DNA of 64,000 bases from the NCBI RefSeq assembly GCF_900119705.1, contig NZ_LT632322.1, forward strand, positions 620,001 to 684,000, read 5' to 3'. Source of the DNA: Murdochiella vaginalis. Its GTDB lineage: Bacteria > Bacillota > Clostridia > Tissierellales > Peptoniphilaceae. A program made the position numbers and the translations under genes. Shown in pieces: positions 26,336 through 33,467 of this stretch. Under the pieces are notes generated by a model. It saw only the letters and a program-made list of their open reading frames with translations. It ran no database searches and was not told the origin of the DNA. Each line of letters begins with the position of its first letter. The first letter of the stretch is position 1.

Positions 26336-26358
26336 GCTGCTGGCAAGGCATTTCCTCT

Positions 26359-26400
26359 AAAACCGCGCCGCCAACGGCAGTTCCAGCGGCGCACCGCTGG
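26359..26400. repeat. GC-rich module M fragment before array C
   Basis: GCGCCGCCAACGGCAGTTCC and AGCGGCGCACCGC match the GCGCCGCC...GGCGGCGC part of module M seen beside arrays B, E, F and G. Confidence 0.6.
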
Positions 26401-26980
26401 GGTGACCCTGTCTGATGTGCATTTTTGCGGTGTGCTAGGGATGTTCGGCGTGTGTTGGATACTGGGATTTACGCGAATTGACCCTTCGTCAGGGGCGCCT
26501 GCCCTGATAAGATCTCGATTTAGCAATTTGTCAGGGCGCGCCGGGCCCTGTTTTAACGCGATATTTCCCCTTCGCCAGGGGTGCGAGCCCTGACAACTTC
26601 TCGTTTCAGCAATTTGTCAGGGTACATCGGACCCTGTTTTAACGCGATATTTCCCTTTCGTCAGGGGCGCGGACCCTGATAACTTCTCGTTTCAGCCCTT
26701 TCGTCAGGGGCACGTACCCTGACAATCTCTCAATTTAGCAAGGCGTCAGGGTACGTCGGACCCTGGCATTTATGCGAATTGACTCTTCGTCAGGGGTGCC
26801 GGCCCTGACAACAGCGTAATTTAGCAATTCATCAGGGTACGTTAGCCACTGACATTTACGCAAATTGATCCTTCGTCAGGGGAGTGAACCCTGACAACTT
26901 CTCAATTTAGCCCTTCGTCAGGGACGCCAACCCTGACAATCTCTTAATTCAGCCATTCGTCAGGGTGCGTCGGTTCTTGG
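26400..26980. repeat. Hairpin repeat array C (GTCAGGG arms)
   Basis: From 26488 at least twelve boxes GTCAGGG-N7-CCCTGAC occur about every 43 bp, joined by linkers of the type AACTTCTCAATTTAGC and TTTTAACGCGATATTTCCC; 26400-26487 is a degenerate start. Arms and alternating linker plan are those of array A. Confidence 0.85.
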
Positions 26981-27050
26981 TATCAACATAATATTGACAT
27001 CTCGCCCATCCGAAGCGACTCCGCCTGCAATCAAAACTCCGCCTGCAATC

Positions 27051-27082
27051 AAAAAGGAAGCGACGGGCATGCCCGTCGCTTC
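27051..27082 (-). terminator. Terminator of the TlpA operon (minus strand)
   Basis: 12-bp stem GAAGCGACGGGC/GCCCGTCGCTTC with a 2-base loop; the minus-strand continuation is CCTTTTT. Next to it (27019-27053) is a tandem duplication of CTCCGCCTGCAATCAAAA. Confidence 0.9.
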
Positions 27083-27122
27083 GTCGTAACTGTTGTTCGG
27101 TACCCCGAGAGTCAAGGTGCCT

Positions 27123-28100
27123 TTACTTTTTCGTGTTCTCCTTATACGCGGCGTCTTTATTTGCATCGTTTTTCAAAGCCTGCTCAATGCGCTCTTCCAA
27201 GGCTTTTTTGCCGCTTCCTTCGGCAACGGAGCCGAGGATGGGATCGCCGACGATGTTTCCGTCGCGGTCCACCACGACGGTGGTCGGGAACGCCATGATG
27301 TTCTTCACAAACTTGCCGGCCTCGCTGTCCGAAGCAAAGGTGATATTCGGATACGTGGCGTTTTTCTTTTGCAAAATGGATTTGGCTTCCGCAATGGCAT
27401 CTTTGTTACCATCCAGCGTGAAAGAGTTTACGCCGACGACAATGCCGTCTTTGTCCTTCAATTGTTTATGCAGCGCATCCAAATCGCCCAGTTCGCCGAC
27501 GCAGGGATTGCAGGTGCTAAACCAGAAATTGATGACGGTGACGGCATGCTGGCGGAAGATGCCGGAATCGACGTTGTTGCCGTCGAGATCCTTGCCGGTG
27601 AAGTCGGGGAACGGCGTTGCGGCGCCCTGCTTTGCACCGCTGTTGCCGCCCTTTTTGTCCTTCGGCGCTTCTTTTTCCAGGGCGAGAATCTTTTCCTCGA
27701 TGGCGCGAATTTCCTCCGCGCCGGCTTTCAAGGTTTTCAGCTCCGCCTCCGTGAACTTGTCCTTTGCGCTCTCAATGGTCTGCAACAGGAAATCGCCGTA
27801 GTTGGTACCATCCGAAATCATGCCGGAATTTTTGTTAGCGGATAAGAAGAGCTTATCCCACAGTTCCTGATCTTTGCTGAAAATGGCGTTTTCCTGATCG
27901 TGCAATTCCGCGAGTTTCGCATCGACCTCCGAGCCGCCTTTTTCGGAGGAAGGACTCGTTTTTCCGGCCTCCGCGGCGGGAACGCTCATGCCGCTTTCGG
28001 TTGTTTGACTGCTTTCTGCAGGTTTCTTACCGCCGCAGGCAGCCAAGCTGAGGGCAAGGCCGGTTGCTAACAAGAGTAAAGATGCTTTTTTCGTATTCAT
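27123..28100 (-). CDS. TlpA/ResA-like thiol-disulfide oxidoreductase lipoprotein
   Basis: A 325-residue extracytoplasmic redox lipoprotein. Lipobox LAAC (Cys22); a Ser/Glu-rich spacer; a helical region at about 55-145; then a thioredoxin-like domain with FSTCNPCVGEL (Cys197, Cys200) and the cis-Pro loop AFPTTVVVD (Pro272). ATG 28100 follows AAGGAG and starts the signal peptide; a longer frame upstream is not supported. It is the last gene of a three-gene minus-strand operon with a membrane 4Fe-4S protein and a small CXXC peptide, which probably relay electrons across the membrane to this protein. Confidence 0.9.
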   Translation of the reverse strand: MNTKKASLLLLATGLALSLAACGGKKPAESSQTTESGMSVPAAEAGKTSPSSEKGGSEVDAKLAELHDQENAIFSKDQELWDKLFLSANKNSGMISDGTNYGDFLLQTIESAKDKFTEAELKTLKAGAEEIRAIEEKILALEKEAPKDKKGGNSGAKQGAATPFPDFTGKDLDGNNVDSGIFRQHAVTVINFWFSTCNPCVGELGDLDALHKQLKDKDGIVVGVNSFTLDGNKDAIAEAKSILQKKNATYPNITFASDSEAGKFVKNIMAFPTTVVVDRDGNIVGDPILGSVAEGSGKKALEERIEQALKNDANKDAAYKENTKK

Positions 28101-28189
28101 GTGATTCTCCTTTACTGGTATTCTTCCTAACGGATACTTTCTTCCATTCTTCGTATGCAATGCCGTGCCTGCTTTACACGACATTGTTT

Positions 28190-28263
28190 GCGCTTGCTGA
28201 AGGCGCGTGTTCACTGCGATTGACAATTGCGCTTGCTAAACGCACATGTTCACTGCGATTGAC
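28190..28263. repeat. 35-bp tandem direct repeat
   Basis: Two copies (28190-28224 and 28229-28263) share GTTCACTGCGATTGAC and GCGCTTGCT in the gap between the 4Fe-4S and TlpA genes; about five differences separate them. No function is evident. Confidence 0.7.
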
Positions 28264-28285
28264 GTTTCGGCCCTGTCGGTAGTGG

Positions 28286-29209
28286 TTACTTTTCCGCAAC
28301 GACCGGCTTTTCGGATTCTGCCGCTTCCGGAACCCTTTTTTTGCCACATCCCAGCCCGTAGCGGAAATGCAGGGCACCGGTGGGACAGGCGTTGATGCAC
28401 ATGCCGCAGCGGATGCATTCCGTGTGAGCCGGTGTTTTCAACACATCGACGTCCATCTTGCAGGCCTTTGCGCACTTGCCGCAGGAAATGCAACGGTGTT
28501 CTTCGACTTGAATTTGCAAGAGGGAGATCCGGTTAAAGAGGGCATAGAACGCGCCCAGCGGACAGATCCATTTGCAGAAGGGACGGAAGAACAGGATGCT
28601 CAGAACGACGACGGTCAACAGAATACCGAGCTTCCACGTGAACAGGGCGCCCAGCGCCGCCCGGATGCCGCTGTTCACCAGCGACAGGGGAATGGCACCT
28701 TCCAACACTCCCTGCGGACACAGGTACTTGCAGAAGAATGGCTCACCCAGTCCGATCTCGTTGACCACTAAAAGCGGCAACAGAAAGACCATGACCACCA
28801 GGATGATGTATTTCAGGAAGGTCAGGGGACGAAGGCGCTTTGTTGAGAACTTCTTCGTCGGAATTTTATGTAGCAATTCCTGAAACCATCCGAAGGGGCA
28901 AAGGAAACCGCAGATGAAGCGTCCGAGAAGCACGCCGAGCAAAATGAGAATGCCCGTGATGTAGTAGGAAAAGCGGAACTTCGAGGATCCGACGACGGCC
29001 TGAAACGACCCGATGGGACAAGCCCCGGATGCGGCCGGGCAGGAATAGCAGTTGAGCCCCGGCACACAGACCATTTTCCCGTTTCCCTGATAGAGCGTCC
29101 CGGTGAAAAAATTCGGCAGATGGATATTAGTCAGCAGCGTCGCGCCTGCCTGCCCCCATCCGCGAAAGCGGGAAAGTAACCGGGATTTGCTTTTCTTCGG
29201 ATCAGCCAA
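28286..29209 (-). CDS. Membrane 4Fe-4S protein, NapH/CcoG-like
   Basis: A polytopic membrane iron-sulfur protein of about 307 residues. Helices are at GILILLGVLLGRFICGF, YIILVVMVFLLPLLVV, ALGALFTWKLGILL and VVLSILFFRPFCKW. The NapH-type motifs CGFLCPFGW and CKWICPLGAF sit at helix ends, and two ferredoxin motifs CISCGKCAKAC and CIRCGMCINACP are near the C-terminus. An additional Cys-rich loop (GLNCYSCPAASGACPIG) is near residue 55. The likely start is TTG 29209, overlapping the upstream peptide gene; no ATG fits. Role: membrane electron transfer, probably feeding the TlpA lipoprotein. Confidence 0.85.
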   Translation of the reverse strand: MADPKKSKSRLLSRFRGWGQAGATLLTNIHLPNFFTGTLYQGNGKMVCVPGLNCYSCPAASGACPIGSFQAVVGSSKFRFSYYITGILILLGVLLGRFICGFLCPFGWFQELLHKIPTKKFSTKRLRPLTFLKYIILVVMVFLLPLLVVNEIGLGEPFFCKYLCPQGVLEGAIPLSLVNSGIRAALGALFTWKLGILLTVVVLSILFFRPFCKWICPLGAFYALFNRISLLQIQVEEHRCISCGKCAKACKMDVDVLKTPAHTECIRCGMCINACPTGALHFRYGLGCGKKRVPEAAESEKPVVAEK

Positions 29210-29348
29210 TGCCCACACACTCCATGCACAGACGGATGGCTTTGGCGAGAACGGTCTGTACCTCACCGCGCATAGCGCCCACGATGATCATGCCCACGGC
29301 GGCGACGAGCAGGGCGATCTGGGTGATGCTTCGTTTTTTTGTCTTCAT
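29202..29348 (-). CDS. Small CXXC membrane peptide, CD1871A-like
   Basis: A 48-residue protein too short for most gene callers: basic start MKTKKRS, one membrane helix (ITQIALLVAAVGMIIVGAM) and the C-terminus AIRLCMECVGIG. The terminal CxEC-GIG pattern matches the CD1871A family of CXXC peptides of clostridia, which I recall next to 4Fe-4S and thioredoxin-like genes. AAAGGAG precedes ATG 29348. The stop overlaps the TTG start of the 4Fe-4S gene. The Cys pair would lie at the outer end of the helix and could be the thiol handed between the cluster protein and TlpA. Confidence 0.85.
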   Translation of the reverse strand: MKTKKRSITQIALLVAAVGMIIVGAMRGEVQTVLAKAIRLCMECVGIG

Positions 29349-29421
29349 GGCGACTCCTTTCTTGTTGACGAGAATCAGGATAGCAGAAGGGATATAAAGA
29401 TGGTGTTAAGAAGAGATCGTA

Positions 29422-29430
29422 TGCTATACT
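29422..29430 (+). promoter_or_regulatory. Extended -10 of the two-component operon
   Basis: TGCTATACT (TATACT 29425-29430), 22 bp before the response-regulator start, with no clear -35; it is the same nonamer as the rho -10. A missing -35 is compatible with activator-dependent control, for instance autoregulation. Confidence 0.55.
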
Positions 29431-29451
29431 GCATCCGAAACGGAGGAAAGT

Positions 29452-30129
29452 ATGCGTTTATTACTTGTGGAAGATGAGCCATTTTTAAGCGACAGCATTG
29501 CAAAAAGCCTGCGCCGGCAAGGATATAGCGTGGATATCTGTGCGGATGGGGAAGCGGCTATCGAGGCCGTTTCGCTGGATCCGTACGATTTAGTACTTTT
29601 GGATTTGAATTTGCCCAAGGTCGACGGCATGACCGTTTTGCGCACCATTCGTGCGGAAGATTTGCAAACACCGGTCTTGATTCTTTCCGCACGCAGTGAA
29701 ATTGCGGATAAAGTGCACGGCTTGGATGCCGGAGCGAATGATTATTTGTCGAAGCCCTTTCATCTGGAGGAACTGGCAGCCCGCGTGCGCAGTCTCTTGC
29801 GCCGGGATTTTATTCAGCAGGAAGTCTGTCTGCGCTTTGGTGCACTGACTTTTGATACGCGCACGCGCACGACAACGGTCGGCGAGCAGGTGATCGCCCT
29901 CACGAAAAAGGAGAGCGGTATTTTGGAATATTTGTTAATGCATCCCGGTCGTCCGATCAGCCAGGAAGAGCTGATGGAGCATGTCTGGGATGGCAGCGTG
30001 GACAGCTTCAGTAATGCCATTCGTGTACATATCAGCGCCTTGCGCAAGAAGTTGCGCGCGGCGTTGGGCTATGATCCGGTGCGCAATCGCATTGGAGAAG
30101 GCTATCTTTTGGAGGAACCCACACCATGA
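29452..30129 (+). CDS. OmpR-family response regulator
   Basis: A 225-residue DNA-binding response regulator: receiver domain with acidic pocket EDE (7-9), phosphoacceptor Asp51 in LVLLDLNLP and the conserved Lys in YLSKPF; then a winged helix with LTKKESGILEYLLMHPGR and RVHISALRKKL. CGGAGGAAAG precedes the ATG. Its stop overlaps the kinase start (ATGA). The signal is unknown; the redox operon on the other strand starts 104 bp away and could be a target. Confidence 0.94.
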   Translation: MRLLLVEDEPFLSDSIAKSLRRQGYSVDICADGEAAIEAVSLDPYDLVLLDLNLPKVDGMTVLRTIRAEDLQTPVLILSARSEIADKVHGLDAGANDYLSKPFHLEELAARVRSLLRRDFIQQEVCLRFGALTFDTRTRTTTVGEQVIALTKKESGILEYLLMHPGRPISQEELMEHVWDGSVDSFSNAIRVHISALRKKLRAALGYDPVRNRIGEGYLLEEPTP

Positions 30130-31448
30130 TTCGTCGTTCTTTACAGTGGCGCATCGCTTTGATGACGTCGCTTCTCATTGCCATAAGCTGCATAACCATG
30201 ATGATCTTGCTGAGCGGTTCCGGCCTGCGCCGCATGGAAGAGATTGGGAAAAATATTGAAGCGTTTGAATTGCACCTGGATTCGGAAGATGTCGCGCCGG
30301 GCGATTCAGCGACGGAGACACCGGGTGTATCGCCAGACTCGTTGCCGGGTTCGGCATCGGATTCCATATCACGGGAAACACCGTCGGAATCCTTTCCTCC
30401 GCAGGACATGCGCCGCGAGCAAAATCTGACGATTATTATTGATGAAGCGCAGGCGCAGTTTACGCTCACGAGTTGGTATGTGACGGCCGGTGTGACCATT
30501 CTTAGCGGAATCATCGCCTACTTTGTGAGTGGGCATGCGCTGCGTCCGCTGGAAGACTTTTCTCGGCAAATTGAGAAGGTGCAGCTGACCAATCTCGAGA
30601 ATATGCATGTCAGTACGGATACACTGGCCGAGTTTCGCTCCATTGCGGATTCGTTTAACGATATGTTGGACCGCCTGCATGTTGCCTTTGCGGCGCAGCG
30701 TCAGTTTACCGGCAACGCCGCGCATGAATTGCGCACCCCGCTTGCCCTTTTGCAAATGCGCTTGGACGCCTTTGCCGAAGAGCATCCAGATACAGACAAG
30801 GAGTTGACGCAGCTCATCACTTCTCTTCGCGAGCAGACAGAGCGTTTATCGGAAACAGTGACGATTCTGTTGGAAATGAGCAGCGCTCGCCATGTTCCGC
30901 GCACGGATCACGTTTCGATTTTGCCAATGTTGGAAGAAATTGTGGCGGATCTTACACCGCTTGCCGAACAGAAGCAAGTGTCGCTCTCTTTCGGTGGCGA
31001 CGACGTTTCTCTTCTTGCCAGCGACCGTCTGCTGTCCCGTCTGTTTTTCAACCTTACGGAAAATGCCATCAAGTACAATCGTCCCGGCGGAAGCGTTTCG
31101 CTCTCGGTTGCTTCGCTGGATGGCAACGAAGGTGTTAGCGATTCTGCTGTGCGCAGCGTTGCTGTTTCGGCACCGGATAACGCCTCGAGACGCACCGATG
31201 GTGCACTCGAGTCAGGCGTTGTTGTTACTCTTACGGATACGGGCCTCGGCATTCCCGAAGAGGAATGGGAGACCATTTTTCAGCCATTTTACCGTTTGGA
31301 TTCGTCCCGTAGCCGTCAGCAGGGAGGCGTCGGTTTAGGCCTCGCTCTTGCGGGTGAAATTGTGAAATTGCACAATGGCACTCTTCGTGTCGTCGAAAGT
31401 TCCTCGGCCGGAACGATTCTCCGCGTGACGTTGCCATTTTCGTCGTGA
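30126..31448 (+). CDS. Sensor histidine kinase
   Basis: A 440-residue membrane kinase partnered with the regulator before it. TM1 at about 10-30; an outside segment with a Ser/Pro/Glu-rich stretch (52-95, containing GDSATETPGVSPDSLPGSAS); TM2 at 118-135; HAMP; the H-box NAAHELRTPLALL (His200); N-box NLTENAIKYN; and G-boxes DTGLGIP and GGVGLGLAL. Between the N-box strand and DTGLGIP there are about 30 extra low-complexity residues (GNEGVSDSAVRSVAVSAP and following). The ligand is unknown. The short outside loop may act as a spacer more than as a folded sensor. Confidence 0.92.
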   Translation: MIRRSLQWRIALMTSLLIAISCITMMILLSGSGLRRMEEIGKNIEAFELHLDSEDVAPGDSATETPGVSPDSLPGSASDSISRETPSESFPPQDMRREQNLTIIIDEAQAQFTLTSWYVTAGVTILSGIIAYFVSGHALRPLEDFSRQIEKVQLTNLENMHVSTDTLAEFRSIADSFNDMLDRLHVAFAAQRQFTGNAAHELRTPLALLQMRLDAFAEEHPDTDKELTQLITSLREQTERLSETVTILLEMSSARHVPRTDHVSILPMLEEIVADLTPLAEQKQVSLSFGGDDVSLLASDRLLSRLFFNLTENAIKYNRPGGSVSLSVASLDGNEGVSDSAVRSVAVSAPDNASRRTDGALESGVVVTLTDTGLGIPEEEWETIFQPFYRLDSSRSRQQGGVGLGLALAGEIVKLHNGTLRVVESSSAGTILRVTLPFSS

Positions 31449-31453
31449 GATTT

Positions 31454-31819
31454 TTATTTCGGGCAGGCGATCTCCATCACCTGTTCAATCATCTGATGCA
31501 GCAGCTGACTTTGCGCATTATCGGCCGCCCGATAGTACACTTCTTTTCCTTCCCGGCGACTGACTACCAGATTGCTGTTGCGCAAGGGTCGCAAATGGTG
31601 CGAAATGGCGGGGCTGGACATTTCAAGCAGCGCGGAAATATCCTGCACACATTCCTCATGGTGGCATAAAAGCCAAAAAATGCGGATGCGCGTCGTGTCT
31701 CCCAGCTGCTTAAAAATATCCGACACAATTTGAAAATCGCTCACAATCTGCAGTTGACGCTTGATACGATCCGGCTCCGGCGGCGCCGGCGGATGCTTGG
31801 GCATGGTTTTGTTTTCCAT
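31454..31819 (-). CDS. ArsR/SmtB-family metal-responsive repressor
   Basis: A 121-residue winged-helix repressor. LGDTTRIRIFWLLCHHEECV is followed by the recognition helix region MSSPAISHHLRPLRNSNLV and the wing RREGKEVYYRAAD. The CHHEEC segment and C-terminal His/Cys offer metal ligands. QIVSDFQIVSD near residue 25 is a short internal duplication. Its probable target is the 10-2-10 palindrome before the HMA gene at 32390. With the HMA protein and the P-type ATPase it forms a metal efflux module; which metal (Zn, Cd, Pb or Cu) cannot be decided. Confidence 0.92.
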   Translation of the reverse strand: MENKTMPKHPPAPPEPDRIKRQLQIVSDFQIVSDIFKQLGDTTRIRIFWLLCHHEECVQDISALLEMSSPAISHHLRPLRNSNLVVSRREGKEVYYRAADNAQSQLLHQMIEQVMEIACPK

Positions 31820-31966
31820 AAAGACCTCTTTTCTGTCGCTTTATTTTACTCTTTATCGTTCTGTACGGCTTGTTGACGTTCTGTACGATTTGCTGAGGCC
31901 TTATTTGGCTTGCTGAGGTTTATTTTCGGCCTATTTGTTGTGAAATGGTACTTTTTGTGTCCGATC

Positions 31967-32318
31967 GTGTCCGAAAAAGTAGAAATGTGAGAACAGGGAC
32001 ACAGTTTTTGTAGTGCATTGGCGCCTTTTATGTCCGAAAAACGTAAAGTACGAAAATAGGGACACAGTTTCGCTGTACGGCAGCTGCATTTTGTGTCCGA
32101 GAAAACGCAAAATGCGAGAATAGGGACACAGTTTCGCTGTATAGCAGCTGCCTTTTGTGTCCGAAAAACGCAAAATGCGAGAATAGGGGCACAGTATTTG
32201 CCGCAAGTAGGCTTTATTTGTGTCCGAGAAAACGCAAAATGCGAGAATAGGGACACAATTTTCGCGCCAAGAGCCTCAAGTTGTGTCCGAAAAACACGAA
32301 TTGTGTAACAAGGGACAC
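31967..32318. repeat. Hairpin repeat array D (63-bp period, GTGTCC arms)
   Basis: Six units start at 31967, 32030, 32093, 32157, 32220 and 32283. Each is GTGTCC, a 23-24 base core like GAAAAACGCAAAATGCGAG, then GGACAC, followed by a spacer of about 27 bases that is partly shared (AGTTTCGCTGTA, GCAGCTGC). Because 63 is a multiple of three, several frames stay open across it; these are translated repeat, not genes. Confidence 0.88.
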
Positions 32319-32350
32319 ACCTCGATCGTTCTTGCTGGCATAAGACGCTA

Positions 32351-32411
32351 TTGACTTTTCGTTCACTGAAAATTATAATGTAGACATAACGATTAAACAA
32401 GTGCTTAATCG
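32351..32411 (+). promoter_or_regulatory. Promoter and ArsR-type operator of the HMA gene
   Basis: TTGACT (32351-32356), 17-bp spacer, TATAAT (32374-32379). Directly after it a 10-2-10 palindrome with arms CGATTAAACA and TGCTTAATCG (one mismatch) spans 32390-32411, covering the start point. This is the geometry bound by ArsR/SmtB repressors. Confidence 0.85.
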
Positions 32412-32511
32412 TCGAATCGTAAGGATGCTGATGAAGCACACCGCCAATCGGTAAGCGACATAATTCATCATAAAAAAAATGCATCAATAAACATTACAAA
32501 AGGAGAAAACC

Positions 32512-32730
32512 ATGAAAAAAACGTATGCGATTGAAGTTGATTGCGCAAATTGCGCCAATTTAATGGAAGAAGCGGCGAACAAAACGTCGGGCGTGGAAAA
32601 AGCGAATGTGAATTTTATGATGCAAAAGATGACCGTGCATTTTGCAGACGGCGCCGATGCAAATGATGTAATGGACGAAGTGTACAAGGCGTGTAAAAAA
32701 ATTGAGCCGGATTGCTCGATCGAGTATTGA
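32512..32730 (+). CDS. Heavy-metal-associated (HMA) domain protein
   Basis: A 72-residue single HMA domain, the size of a CopZ-type metallochaperone. The metal site is DCANCAN (Cys11, Cys14), followed by VNFMMQKMTVHF. The usual motif is MxCxxC; here Asp10 replaces the residue before the first Cys, as in Zn/Cd/Pb-type HMA domains, so Zn or Cd is favoured over Cu. AAAGGAG precedes ATG. The P-type ATPase 740 bp downstream has no HMA domain of its own, so this protein may replace it in trans. Array E separates the two genes. Confidence 0.9.
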   Translation: MKKTYAIEVDCANCANLMEEAANKTSGVEKANVNFMMQKMTVHFADGADANDVMDEVYKACKKIEPDCSIEY

Positions 32731-32796
32731 GGCGAATCGGTAAACACGACCGATTTGCCGCGTGCTTTTTTGCGATCGGGCAGGAGCCACTTTTTT

Positions 32797-33272
32797 GGAG
32801 CCCAAAATGGGAAAAAACAAAAAAAGGCTCCTGCCCCGTTGTTGCAAAAACCGGTTTCAGGAGCCCAAAAAGACAAAACGCAAAATAAGGCCCCTGCTCT
32901 GTCGCTAACAAACTCAGTTTTAGGAGCCTAAAGAGGAAAAAAGCGAGAAAGGGCTCCTCAAGTGTAGCGAGATTGTGGCGATTAAGGCGTCCAAAATAGA
33001 AAAATGGGGAAAGGGGCTCCTTTTTTGTCGCTGCCAAGCCGGAAGAGAGGAGCCCAAAAAAGGCAAAAGGTAATTAGGGCTCCTTTTAAGGGCCAAAATC
33101 ATGGCCGCCCGGGAGCCCAAACAAGGAAAAACGTAAAAAAGGCTCCTTTTGCGGGCAAAACGCATGGCCATCCGGGAGCCCAAAAGGACAAACCGCAAAT
33201 AAGGGATCCTCAAGCGCAGGAAAATTACGAGACTACAGGAGCCCAAAATCACGAAACGTGGAAAACGGCACC
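32797..33272. repeat. Hairpin repeat array E (exact 63-bp period, GGAGCC arms)
   Basis: Eight units start at 32797, 32860, 32923, 32986, 33049, 33112, 33175 and 33238. Each is a 35-bp hairpin (GGAGCC, core like CAAAAGGACAAACCGC, GGCTCC) with a spacer of exactly 28 bp. Spacers differ from each other but some pairs are related (33084 and 33147). There are no indels in any unit. It sits between the HMA and P-type ATPase genes. Confidence 0.92.
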
Positions 33273-33310
33273 TGTTGAAGCCGCCTGTTGCAGCCTCCTG
33301 TTGTCGCATA

Positions 33311-33411
33311 AAAAGAAGGAGCCGGCCTGCGGCCGGCGGATGGGAATCGCCGCCGGAGGCGGCGTTCCTTCTGGAAACTGCGCCGCCAACGGCATTTGAG
33401 CGGCGCACATT
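33311..33411. repeat. GC-rich module M after array E (inverted)
   Basis: GGAGCCGGCCTGCGGCCGGC, then GCCGCCGGAGGCGGC and GCGCCGCCAACGGC with GCGGCGC. This is the module of arrays F and G in the opposite orientation, here on the other side of the array. Confidence 0.75.
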
Positions 33412-33467
33412 CTGTTTTGTGCGCCCGGCAATCCATTCCACCCCCCCCACTATAGAAAGGAAACAAT

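Noticed and set aside
31967-33272. CRISPR array interpretation of arrays D and E
   Set aside because: Repeats vary too much between units, spacers are partly related to each other, the repeats are full palindromes with A-rich cores, and no cas genes are in the window.
32615-33450. Open frames of 140-176 codons across arrays D and E on both strands
   Set aside because: The period of about 63 bp is a multiple of three, so several frames stay open at once. The translations are 21-residue repeats without ribosome sites or domain features.
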